The notes under the pieces: generated by a model
Told to the model about the DNA's origin: nothing
The model's input: the letters and a program-made list of their open reading frames with translations, nothing else
Databases searched by the model: none
Assembly: GCA_035655615.1 (NCBI GenBank)
Contig: DASRUA010000153.1
Span: forward strand, 4,277-68,276
Source: UBA4719 sp035655615
GTDB taxonomy: Bacteria > Actinomycetota > Actinomycetes > Actinomycetales > Dermatophilaceae
Direction: 5' to 3'
Length of the DNA: 64,000 nt
In this document: positions 16,360 to 23,072 of the stretch, one piece after another
Numbering within the stretch: position 1 is the first letter of the stretch
Layout of the letters: each line of letters starts with the position of its first letter
Made by a program: the position numbers and the translations under genes

Positions 16360-17526
16360 GTGCGCGTTCTCATTGCCCCCGACAGCTTCACCGGAACCCT
16401 CAGCGCAAGCGAGGCCGCCGAGGCGATCGCCGAGGGGTGGCGCCGCAGCGCACCCCAGGACGACCTCACCCTGGTGCCTCTGTCCGACGGCGGACCAGGA
16501 TTCCTCGACGTCTTGTCGAGGGCGCTTGGCGGGGAGACTGTCTCAGTCACGGTGGCCGACCCGCTCGGGCGTTCGGTCCCTGCCGTGATTCTCATGGCTG
16601 ACGTGGGTGGCAGACGGACCGCATACATCGAGTCCGCTCAGGCTTGCGGTCTCCATCTGCTCGCGGAAGGTGAGCGCAACCCGATGGTCACCAGCACCTA
16701 TGGGGTGGGGCAGCTCATCGCGGCGGCGGCGGCTGAGGGCGCCGCCCGCGTGGTGGTCGGACTCGGGGGCAGTGGGACCAATGACGGTGGAGCGGGTCTG
16801 CTTGCGGCTCTCGGAGCAGGGGACACGGACGCGCTGGCCGACGGAGGCGCGGCACTCAAGGATCTGGATGACGATGCCCTTGGGGGACTCCCCGCGGTCC
16901 GTGAACGGCTGCAGGCGATCGAACTCGTCCTGGTCACCGACGTCGACTCGCCCCTGCTCGGATTTCACGGTGCGAGTGCCGTGTTCGCGCCGCAGAAGGG
17001 CGCCACTCCCGAGATGGCCCAGCAGCTCGAGTCCGCGATGGGGCGCTTCACCGAGGTAGTGAGCAAGGTTGTCCCACCCGGGCGGGATCTGCTCACCGGC
17101 AAGGAGATGCGACTCGACCGCGAACCCGGGGCCGGCGCGGCCGGCGGGCTGGGGTACGGCCTGCTCCTGCTCGGGGGACGTCGGGTCAGCGGGGTGCAGG
17201 CTGTGCTCGACGCGGTCGGCTTCGAGTCGCTGCTGGCGGCCACCGACCTGGTCGTCACCGGTGAGGGCACGTTCGACTGGCAGAGCCTGCGCGGCAAGGT
17301 CGTCGCCGGGGTTGCGCACGCCGCCCTCGCGGGCGCCAAACCCGTGGTCGTCATCGCGGGTCAGGCGCTTGTCGGGCGTCGCGAGACGATGGCGCTCGGG
17401 ATCAGCGGTACCTACGCCGTCGCGGAGAACCCTGATCAGATCGCAGCCGCCCTGACGGACCCCGCCGGCACCCTCAGTGCCCGGACCACGCGAGTGGCGA
17501 CCACATGGTCGCCCCGACAAGCCTGA
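16360..17526 (+). CDS. Glycerate kinase
   Basis: A GckA/GarK-type (type 1) glycerate kinase of 388 residues that phosphorylates D-glycerate. Signatures are MRVLIAPDSFTGTLSASEAA at the very N-terminus, LVPLSDGGPGFLDVL (family form: PxADGGEGT), the glycine-rich VVGLGGSGTNDGGAGLLAALG, and the C-terminal TGEGTFDWQSLRGKV plus VIAGQ. The GTG at 16360 gives exactly the family N-terminus; the ATG at 16352 is out of frame. The last codons and stop fall inside the repeat patch that begins at 17516. No glyoxylate-pathway genes are adjacent. Confidence 0.94.
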   Translation: MRVLIAPDSFTGTLSASEAAEAIAEGWRRSAPQDDLTLVPLSDGGPGFLDVLSRALGGETVSVTVADPLGRSVPAVILMADVGGRRTAYIESAQACGLHLLAEGERNPMVTSTYGVGQLIAAAAAEGAARVVVGLGGSGTNDGGAGLLAALGAGDTDALADGGAALKDLDDDALGGLPAVRERLQAIELVLVTDVDSPLLGFHGASAVFAPQKGATPEMAQQLESAMGRFTEVVSKVVPPGRDLLTGKEMRLDREPGAGAAGGLGYGLLLLGGRRVSGVQAVLDAVGFESLLAATDLVVTGEGTFDWQSLRGKVVAGVAHAALAGAKPVVVIAGQALVGRRETMALGISGTYAVAENPDQIAAALTDPAGTLSARTTRVATTWSPRQA

Positions 17527-17602
17527 CGTACCCTTTCGTCCCGCCCCTTTCGTCCCGCCACGTCTGACGTACCCTTTCGTCCCGCCAAGCCTGACGTACC
17601 CT
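17516..17602. repeat. Direct-repeat patch after glycerate kinase
   Basis: TGACGTACCC occurs at 17524, 17565 and 17592, and CCTTTCGTCCCGCC occurs three times between 17532 and 17586, so a roughly 27-41-base unit is repeated with one partial copy. The phrase AAGCCTGACGTACCC appears at both ends. Every unit contains TACCCT, a hexamer that acts as a plausible -10 box elsewhere in the window; the last one (17597-17602) may serve the HesB/ErpA-type gene. Confidence 0.6.
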
Positions 17603-17706
17603 TGATGCGTTGGGAACACATCCCGGCGCCCGTGGGTTGGCACTGTTGCAGCGCCTGCTCCACGATCACCGACAGGCATGACCACCGACATGAAGGACGC
17701 ACCCAG

Positions 17707-18105
17707 ATGAGTGTTCAGGACGACACCCAGGCCCGCCTTGCGCACGCTGTTGCCGAGGAAGCCTCTGTCGAGAAACCGGCGCACGGCGTGCTGCTCACCG
17801 ATGTTGCCGCAGCCAAGGTCAAGAGCCTGCTCGAGCAGGAGGGTCGCGATGACCTCCGCCTTCGAGTGGGCGTGCAGCCTGGTGGCTGCTCCGGCTTGGT
17901 CTACCAGCTCTACTTCGACGAACGCACCCTCGACGGTGACCTGGTCGTGGACTTCGGCTCCGTCGAGGTCGTCATCGACCGGATGAGTGCTCCCTATCTC
18001 GACGGGGCGTCGATCGACTTCGCCGACACCATCGAGAAGCAGGGCTTCACCATCGACAACCCCAACGCGGGCAGCTCTTGCGCCTGCGGCGACTCGTTCA
18101 GCTGA
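17707..18105 (+). CDS. erpA: HesB/IscA-type iron-sulfur cluster insertion protein
   Basis: A-type carrier that delivers Fe-S clusters to apo-proteins. The 132-residue product has a variable N-terminus (residues 1-28) and then the family core LLTDVAAAKVKSLLEQEG, RLRVGVQPGGCSGLVYQLYF (first ligand Cys), and the C-terminal CACG with two further ligand cysteines (SSCACGDSFS). Start at ATG 17707, with GAAGGA nine bases ahead. In this lineage it commonly serves the aconitase and respiratory enzymes; NadA nearby is also a 4Fe-4S enzyme. The gene name is by family resemblance; IscA would be equally acceptable. Confidence 0.9.
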   Translation: MSVQDDTQARLAHAVAEEASVEKPAHGVLLTDVAAAKVKSLLEQEGRDDLRLRVGVQPGGCSGLVYQLYFDERTLDGDLVVDFGSVEVVIDRMSAPYLDGASIDFADTIEKQGFTIDNPNAGSSCACGDSFS

Positions 18106-18145
18106 CCTGACCGCAGCGGTCAAAGCCAGCAGACTCTCGGCTGAA

Positions 18146-18184
18146 GTGGCCGGCATACCCGCATTGAGCGGGTATGCCGGCCAC
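18146..18184. terminator. Perfect 17-bp hairpin between convergent genes
   Basis: Bases 18146-18162 and 18168-18184 are perfect inverted complements around the 5-base loop ATTGA. The stem is GC-rich and centred between the erpA stop at 18105 and the stop of the minus-strand PPOX gene at 18192. No T-run follows on either side, so it fits an actinobacterial bidirectional terminator without a U tract. Confidence 0.7.
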
Positions 18185-18191
18185 ATCACGC

Positions 18192-18656
18192 TCACGGGGT
18201 GGGGGTCGCCTCCCACCACTGCCATCGCGTCAGGCGTACTGCTATCACCGGTCCCGAAGGGGGGCTGCTGACATACTGCGGGTACTTGTGGGTCAGGGCT
18301 TCGATCGCGATATGTACCTGCTCTGGAGCTCCTCGGCGCAGGACCGTCCGCCGGCGCTCGTTCCCGACGGCCAGGACCCGCGCAGGGCCCTCGACACGTA
18401 CCCACCACAGGGCTGACCAGTCCTCGGTGTACTCGTCCACGAGCAGGCTCGCCCGGCCCGTTGCGTCGATATTGGCCAGTCGTTGCAGCGCCACGGTGGT
18501 CTTGGGCTTGGCGTCCACCGCGGTGAAGAGGAAATCGTCAACCAGTGCGAATACCACTGGGACCAGGTGTGGTGTCCCGTGCGGCGTTACCGTGGCGAGC
18601 CGGCTCACCTGCGCTGCCGCGAACCTGCGTCGGGCCTCGTCCTCGTCCATATCCAC
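18192..18656 (-). CDS. PPOX-class F420-dependent oxidoreductase (TIGR03668 / Rv0121-like)
   Basis: A flavin/deazaflavin-binding split-barrel protein of about 154 residues. Family features are the N-terminal helix EARRRFAAAQVSRLATVTPHG-type strand, PHLVPVVFALVDD, the VDAKPKTT loop with the conserved Lys, the strand ASLLVDEYTEDWSALWWVRV and a C-terminal RLTRWQWWEA. This arrangement is typical of the Rv0121 subgroup, which is thought to use coenzyme F420; the substrate is unknown. The start is either GTG 18656 or ATG 18650. The promoter region contains the 13-base tandem repeats at 18701. Confidence 0.9.
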   Translation of the reverse strand: MDMDEDEARRRFAAAQVSRLATVTPHGTPHLVPVVFALVDDFLFTAVDAKPKTTVALQRLANIDATGRASLLVDEYTEDWSALWWVRVEGPARVLAVGNERRRTVLRRGAPEQVHIAIEALTHKYPQYVSSPPSGPVIAVRLTRWQWWEATPTP

Positions 18657-18700
18657 ATTGTGCTGAACGGCGCCGAGCTATGCGATAGAAACAGGGCGCT

Positions 18701-18751
18701 ACAAGTCAGCGCGACAAGTCAGCGCGACAAGTCAGCGCGGAGTCAGCTGAC
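18701..18751. repeat. Three perfect 13-base direct repeats plus palindrome
   Basis: The unit ACAAGTCAGCGCG is repeated exactly three times at 18701-18739. It is followed by the 10-base palindrome GTCAGCTGAC (18742-18751) and further decayed GACAGCTGACAC and GCGGTGACA units to about 18810. The array occupies the space upstream of the PPOX gene and downstream of the small gene at 18815. Confidence 0.7.
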
Positions 18752-18814
18752 ACTGACTGCGGCGACAGCTGACACGGTGACACCCTGCGCGGTGAAAGGC
18801 GCGGTGACAGCTGG

Positions 18815-19012
18815 CTACGCGCCGTAGGCCGCGAGCCCGTCGATCAGGGCGGAGGCATCGTCCGGGACATCGATCGGACCAAAGGTGGCCGCGGTCCGCG
18901 GCCGGGGACTCTCCACATCCACCTGGATCTCCCGGCCGTCCTGTACAAGCTCGGCCAGGCTGCCTTCGTCAAGGCCCTCTCGGGGACCGGGAAAGTACAT
19001 AGGAGTGGTCAT
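18815..19012 (-). CDS. Small acidic hypothetical protein, 65 aa
   Basis: Reads MTTPMYFPGPREGLDEGSLA, then LVQDGREIQVDVESPRP, FGPIDVPDDASALIDGLAAYGA. It has no membrane segment or known motif. Coding is supported by codon-position GC bias, an ATG start and isolation on the strand; family resemblance is to short actinobacterial hypotheticals only. It could be a non-expressed open frame. Confidence 0.5.
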   Translation of the reverse strand: MTTPMYFPGPREGLDEGSLAELVQDGREIQVDVESPRPRTAATFGPIDVPDDASALIDGLAAYGA

Positions 19013-19157
19013 GCGGTCACTCTATTTCGCTGGTTCCCTGCGTGCCAGGGTGAGTTGAGGCCAACGGTTCATAGCAAGTCCGTCCTACGCAGGGCGAGAT
19101 TCGGATAGATTCCTGATGAGTTTTTCAACTCTTACACCTGTACCCCACGATGGTCGG

Positions 19158-19550
19158 ATGGATCCTTCACAACCACGCTTTGGTGGCCCTACCCGTCGGC
19201 GGTCGTTCACGCCGGCGCAGAAACTGGACCACGTGGCCGCCTACGAGGCGGCGCTCACCGGGGGCGGTGGTGGGGCGTACCTGTGCCAGGAGGGCTTGTA
19301 TTCCTCCCAGATCACCGAGTGGCGAAGGCTGCGTGACGCCGGCGTCCTGGCGGGTAAGCCGGCCGGCGCCAAGATCGGGCGTCCCACCGCTGAGCAGGCC
19401 GAGATCGCCCGGCTACGCCGACAGCTGGACCTGGCCCAGCGCCGCCTGAGCAGGACCGAGGCGGCCTTGGACATCATGGGAAAAACACACGCGCTCCTGG
19501 AGGAGATCTCCAAGAGCGCGCCAGATCAGGCCGCACCCAAGAAGCGTTGA
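19158..19550 (+). CDS. IS3-family transposase OrfA (helix-turn-helix)
   Basis: DNA-binding subunit of the IS3 transposase. It has a basic N-terminus (RRRSFTPAQKLDHVAAYEAA), a helix-turn-helix in YLCQEGLYSSQITEWRRLRDAG, and a C-terminal leucine-zipper-like coil (QAEIARLRRQLDLAQRRLSRTEAALDIMGKTH) used for multimerisation. ATG 19158 begins MDPSQPRFGG; ATG 19116 would add 14 residues. The stop overlaps the OrfB ATG (TGATG at 19548-19552), unlike the classical -1 frameshift arrangement. Confidence 0.85.
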   Translation: MDPSQPRFGGPTRRRSFTPAQKLDHVAAYEAALTGGGGGAYLCQEGLYSSQITEWRRLRDAGVLAGKPAGAKIGRPTAEQAEIARLRRQLDLAQRRLSRTEAALDIMGKTHALLEEISKSAPDQAAPKKR

Positions 19551-20950
19551 TGGCCACCTACCGGGACCTGCGGGCCGAGGGAATCACGACCAGGGCGGCG
19601 GCGTTGACCGGCCTGTCCCGCGCAACAGCCGGCAGGAAGCCGGTGACGCCGCTTCGGGCGACCCGGGTGGTGCCGGCGAACAGGCTCAGCCCCACCGAGC
19701 GGAAACGGGTGGTCACGACGCTGGACTCGGCGCGCTTCGTGGACCAGCCGCCGTTGCAGGTCTACGCCCAGCTTCTGGACGAGGACACGTACCTGTGCTC
19801 GGTTTCGTCGATGTACCGGATCCTGGGTGAGCACAGCCAGGTGCGCGAGCGGCGGCGGCTGGCCCGCCACCCGGCCCGGGTCCGTCCCGAGCTGGTCGCG
19901 ACCGGCCCAGGGCAGGTCTTCTCGTGTTATGCCGATATCGGGATTATGCCGATGTAGGTGGTGTCGTCGCTGCTCAGGGCTGTGACGGTGGTTGTGAGGT
20001 CGGCATAATCCGACGGCGTCGAGAGGCGACTTTGCTACTGCGCGACCCATCGCGCCCAGCGGACGCAGCCGCGCGCGCCCTACGTCCAGACACTGCAAAT
20101 ATCTCCAGAAACGCAGCTGTACAAGGGTTTCCGTCGGTCTTTCGCATCGCCGCTAGTTGTCACGATAACCGAGGACCCTGCGTCGATGTCACACGGCGCG
20201 CATCGCAGGGTTCCGGTTGAGGTGGCGGATTATGCGGACCTCCTTGATCCGAAATCCTTACACTGCACGCAAATGCGCGTCCAAGTCGGCATAATCCCGA
20301 TATCGGCATAACACGAGCTATGCCGACGTCGGCATAAGAGCTGGGATATCACCAAGCTCGCCGGGCCGGTCAAGGGCAAGTACTTCGACGCGTACGTGAT
20401 GATCGACATCTACTCCCGTTACATCGTCGGAGCCGTCGTCCACGCCCACGAGTCGGGCCCGTTGGCGGTGGAGATGATGAAGGAGATCTTCGGTATCCAC
20501 GGGATCCCGCAGGTCGTCCACGCCGACCGTGGCACGTCGATGACCTCCAAGACCGTCGCAACGCTGCTGTCGGACTTGGAGGTCACGAGGTCACACTCAC
20601 GCCCGAAAGTCTCGAACGACAATCCCTACAGCGGGGCCTGGTTCAAGACCCTGAAGTACGCCCCGACCTTCCCGGAACGTTTTGGCTGCCTGGCGGATGC
20701 TCGAGGCTTCCTGGCCGATTTTGTTCAGTGGTACAACCACGAACACAAGCATTCCGGCATTGGCCTTCACAGCCCAGCCGACGTCCACTACGGCCTGGCA
20801 GCAGCCAAGGCCACCGACCGGGCGGCCACCCTGACCATCGCCCGAGCGGCCAACCCCGAACGCTTCAGCAGTTCGACCCCACCCAAAATCCTTCATCTTC
20901 CAGGCTCGGCCTGGATCAACCCGCCACTACCGGTTCAACCAGCCGCTTAA
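19550..20950 (+). pseudogene. IS3-family transposase OrfB, disrupted by insertion and lacking catalytic Glu
   Basis: Residues from MATYRDLRAEGIT to VATGPGQVFS are encoded at 19550-19924; the frame then enters the inserted element and stops at 19957. It resumes in frame at 20342 with WDITKLAGPVKGKYFDAYVM and continues to 20950. In the rve integrase core the first Asp (WDIT) and second Asp (VHADRG) are present. The third acidic residue, normally in NPYSEA, reads NPYSGA at about 20632, so the DDE triad is incomplete. FKTLKYAPTFPERFG, WYNHEHKHSGIG and HSPADVH are typical IS3 OrfB tail motifs. Confidence 0.88.
19927..20341. mobile_element. 415-bp non-coding mobile element with 32-bp perfect inverted repeats
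   Basis: Removing 19927-20341 (with a TG duplication at 19925 and 20342) restores the OrfB frame exactly as ...VFS-WDITK..., which defines the insertion. Bases 19921-19952 are perfectly complementary to 20286-20317, and a further perfect palindrome TATGCCGACGTCGGCATA stands at the right edge (20319-20336). The motif TTATGCCGA or its complement occurs about seven times. There is no open frame inside. Ends built of two TATGCCGA arms around a 6-base spacer (20303-20327) resemble tyrosine-recombinase sites. I infer a MITE-like relative of a recombinase-driven element; the parent is not in the window. Confidence 0.75.
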
Positions 20951-21078
20951 CTCCCTTTGGCCTCAACCGCCTTGACAAATACCGGTTCAGCAGGGGAAAC
21001 GGGTACCACCGGGTAACACTGACCAGTAATAATGGCAGCGTTTCAGGGGTTGTGAAGTTCATGCCCGCCGCCACGGGG

Positions 21079-21084
21079 TAAGTT
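21079..21084 (+). promoter_or_regulatory. -10 box TAAGTT ahead of adoK
   Basis: TAAGTT ends six bases before the GTG at 21091, with no ribosome-binding sequence between. This suggests a leaderless message. Confidence 0.4.
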
Positions 21085-21090
21085 GCCGGG

Positions 21091-22077
21091 GTGCGTATCG
21101 CTCTCACCGGATCCATTGCCACTGACCACCTGATGACCTACAAGGGCCGGTTTGCCGACTCCCTGGTCGTTGACCAGCTGGACAAGATCGCCCTGTCCTT
21201 CCTGGTCGAGGACCTCGAGATACATCGCGGCGGGGTTGCCGCCAACATTGCGTTTGGCATGGCCAACCTCGGTCAGGCTCCAATTCTGGTCGGAGCCGCA
21301 GGGGAGGACTTCTCGGACTACCGGTCGTGGTTGGAGCGTCACGGCGTCGACTGTGAATCCGTTCGCATCTCCGAGACCCGCCATACCGCACGTTTCGTCT
21401 GTACGACCGACGACCACATGGCTCAGATTGCCACGTTCTATGCGGGCGCCATGAGCGAGGCCCGCGAGATCGAGCTGGGCCCGGTTTCAGCCCGGGTCGG
21501 CGGACTGGATCTTGCGGTCATCAGCTCCAACGACCCCGAGGCCATGCTGCGTCACACGGAGGAGTGCCGGACCCGCAAGATCCCGTTCGCCGCTGACCCG
21601 TCCCAGCAGCTGGCCTTCATGGATGGCGAGTCGATCCGTGAGCTGATCGACGGCGCGACCTTCCTGTTCACCAACGAGTACGAAGCGGCGCTCACTGAGC
21701 AGAAGACTGGTTGGAGCAGGGACGAGATCGCCGATCGTGTCCAGACGCGGGTCATCACCAAGGGCAAGAACGGTGTGCTCATAGCCGCCCGCGGCGAAAG
21801 CCCGATCGAGGTCACGATCGCCAATGAGGTGCGCAAGGCTGACCCGACCGGGGTGGGCGACGCTTTTCGCGCCGGCTTCCTCACCGGTCTGGCCTGGGGG
21901 CTGGCTCACGAACGTTCGGCGCAGGTCGGCTCGATGCTGGCGACTTATGTCGTGGAGACAGTTGGCACGCAGGAGTACGAGCTGGGCCGCCGGCGGTTCC
22001 TCGAGCGGTTCACGCAGGCCTACGGCGTGCAGGCCTGCTCAGAGATCGAGCCCCACCTCACCTGCCCGCGCCCCTGA
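21091..22077 (+). CDS. adoK: PfkB-family carbohydrate/adenosine kinase
   Basis: A 328-residue ribokinase-fold enzyme related to the M. tuberculosis adenosine kinase Rv2202c, which is the gene found at this place in the conserved neighbourhood upstream of ctaC. Motifs are the N-terminal GSIATDHLM, the di-Gly substrate loop HRGGVAANIAFGMANLG, ITKGKNGVLI, and the anion hole with catalytic Asp DPTGVGDAFRAGFL. The GTG at 21091 gives the canonical start. It probably phosphorylates adenosine or a related nucleoside or sugar; the exact substrate is inferred from synteny. Confidence 0.88.
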   Translation: MRIALTGSIATDHLMTYKGRFADSLVVDQLDKIALSFLVEDLEIHRGGVAANIAFGMANLGQAPILVGAAGEDFSDYRSWLERHGVDCESVRISETRHTARFVCTTDDHMAQIATFYAGAMSEAREIELGPVSARVGGLDLAVISSNDPEAMLRHTEECRTRKIPFAADPSQQLAFMDGESIRELIDGATFLFTNEYEAALTEQKTGWSRDEIADRVQTRVITKGKNGVLIAARGESPIEVTIANEVRKADPTGVGDAFRAGFLTGLAWGLAHERSAQVGSMLATYVVETVGTQEYELGRRRFLERFTQAYGVQACSEIEPHLTCPRP

Positions 22078-22095
22078 CCTGTTGACCTGATCCGG

Positions 22096-22773
22096 ATGCC
22101 GATCGAGCCTCCGCCCTCGCGCTGGCAGCTGGACCTCGACCAGGCCACACCGCAGGACGACCTGGTGGGCATCGGCGCCGATCTTGAGCCCGGCACGGTG
22201 CTCATGGCCTACCGCGCCGGGTTGTTCCCGATGGGGCTTGGTGATGGAGGCAGCGCACCGACAGGGTGGTGGTCGCCGGACCCGCGTGGCGTGTTGTTGC
22301 CCGGCCACGTCATGATCAGCCGTTCCCTGCGGAGGTCGCTGCGTCATTTCGACATCCGCGTCGACACCGCCTTTTCGGAAGTCATGGCGGGCTGTGCAGA
22401 CCCCTCCAGGGAGGGATCCTGGATCACGCCGGCGATCACCACGGCATACACGCGCCTGCATGAGCTCGGATGGGCGCACTCGGTCGAGGCGTGGCGTGAC
22501 GGTGAGCTGCTCGGTGGCCTGTACGGACTGGCCCTCGGTGGGCTGTTCGCGGGGGAGTCGATGTTCCATCGCGCGACCGACGCGTCCAAGTGCGCGCTGG
22601 TCGGGCTGGCAGATCTGGTTTTCGCGGACGGGGACCCACGACGGATGATCGACGTCCAGTGGGCCACCCCACATCTTGCGAGCCTTGGGATCACCGAGAT
22701 CCCGCGCACTGACTACATCGCACGGCTCGAGCGTTCCCTCCCGCTGCCGGTTCCGCCGGCCTTCGATCGCTGA
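22096..22773 (+). CDS. aat: Leucyl/phenylalanyl-tRNA--protein transferase
   Basis: Aat adds Leu or Phe from aminoacyl-tRNA to N-terminal Arg/Lys of proteins, marking them for ClpS/ClpAP degradation (bacterial N-degron pathway). The 225-residue protein keeps DDLVGIGADLEPGTVLMAYR, GLFPMG, WWSPDPRGVL, the conserved WITPAITTAYTRLHELGWAHSVE, LLGGLYGLALGGLFAGESMF and QWATPHLASLG. The length is usual. It begins 18 bases after adoK on the same strand. Its last 61 bases overlap the end of the convergent tusA-like gene. Confidence 0.96.
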   Translation: MPIEPPPSRWQLDLDQATPQDDLVGIGADLEPGTVLMAYRAGLFPMGLGDGGSAPTGWWSPDPRGVLLPGHVMISRSLRRSLRHFDIRVDTAFSEVMAGCADPSREGSWITPAITTAYTRLHELGWAHSVEAWRDGELLGGLYGLALGGLFAGESMFHRATDASKCALVGLADLVFADGDPRRMIDVQWATPHLASLGITEIPRTDYIARLERSLPLPVPPAFDR

Positions 22774-23072
22774 GGCGGGGTGAGAACGACGAAGCGCAGG
22801 TATGCCGGGTGGACACCTTCCGCCGGCGGGCCGCCCGTCCCGGACGAGTCGGTGACGTCGGGCAGCTCGGTCATCTCGCGAAGCTCGTGGCCCCGCATCC
22901 GGCACCAGGCCGGGATGTCGTAACGAGCCGCCGGGTCACTTGCCAGCACGACGATCCAGGTGCCGGCCGGCGCGTCCCGGGCGGCCGCAGCGAGGCGAAT
23001 CACCGGCAGCGGGCAGCGTAGCCCGCGCGCGTCGACCTCGATCGGGTCCACAAGGTCTGAGGCCGGGCTCAC
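22713..23072 (-). CDS. TusA-family sulfurtransferase
   Basis: A 119-residue small sulfur carrier. The TusA signature is near the N-terminus: VDARGLRCPLPVIRLA, with the active Cys of the CPxP motif (CPLP). The fold continues through IVVLASDPAARYDIPAWCRMRGHELREM. It is longer than typical TusA (about 80 residues) by a C-terminal tail of roughly 35 residues, partly encoded in the overlap with aat. GTG 23072 overlaps the TGA of the cysteine desulfurase (GTGA), so the pair is co-translated and the carrier probably accepts persulfide sulfur from it. Confidence 0.88.
   Translation of the reverse strand: MSPASDLVDPIEVDARGLRCPLPVIRLAAAARDAPAGTWIVVLASDPAARYDIPAWCRMRGHELREMTELPDVTDSSGTGGPPAEGVHPAYLRFVVLTPPQRSKAGGTGSGRERSSRAM

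Larger units (their letters stand above)
19054..20967 (+). mobile_element. Inactive IS3-family insertion sequence, itself interrupted
   Basis: The element contains an OrfA-type helix-turn-helix gene and an OrfB DDE transposase split by a 415-bp insertion. Candidate ends are an inverted pair: GTTGAGGCCAA at 19054-19064 and its complement TTGGCCTCAAC at 20957-20967, extended imperfectly (13 of 14 bases). I see no convincing target-site duplication, so the ends are tentative. The transposase is broken by the insertion and lacks its catalytic Glu, so the element cannot move by itself. Confidence 0.75.

Noticed and set aside
16543..18408. 621-codon open frame antisense to glycerate kinase and erpA
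   Set aside because: Opposes two well-supported genes and runs through the repeat patch; no family resemblance.
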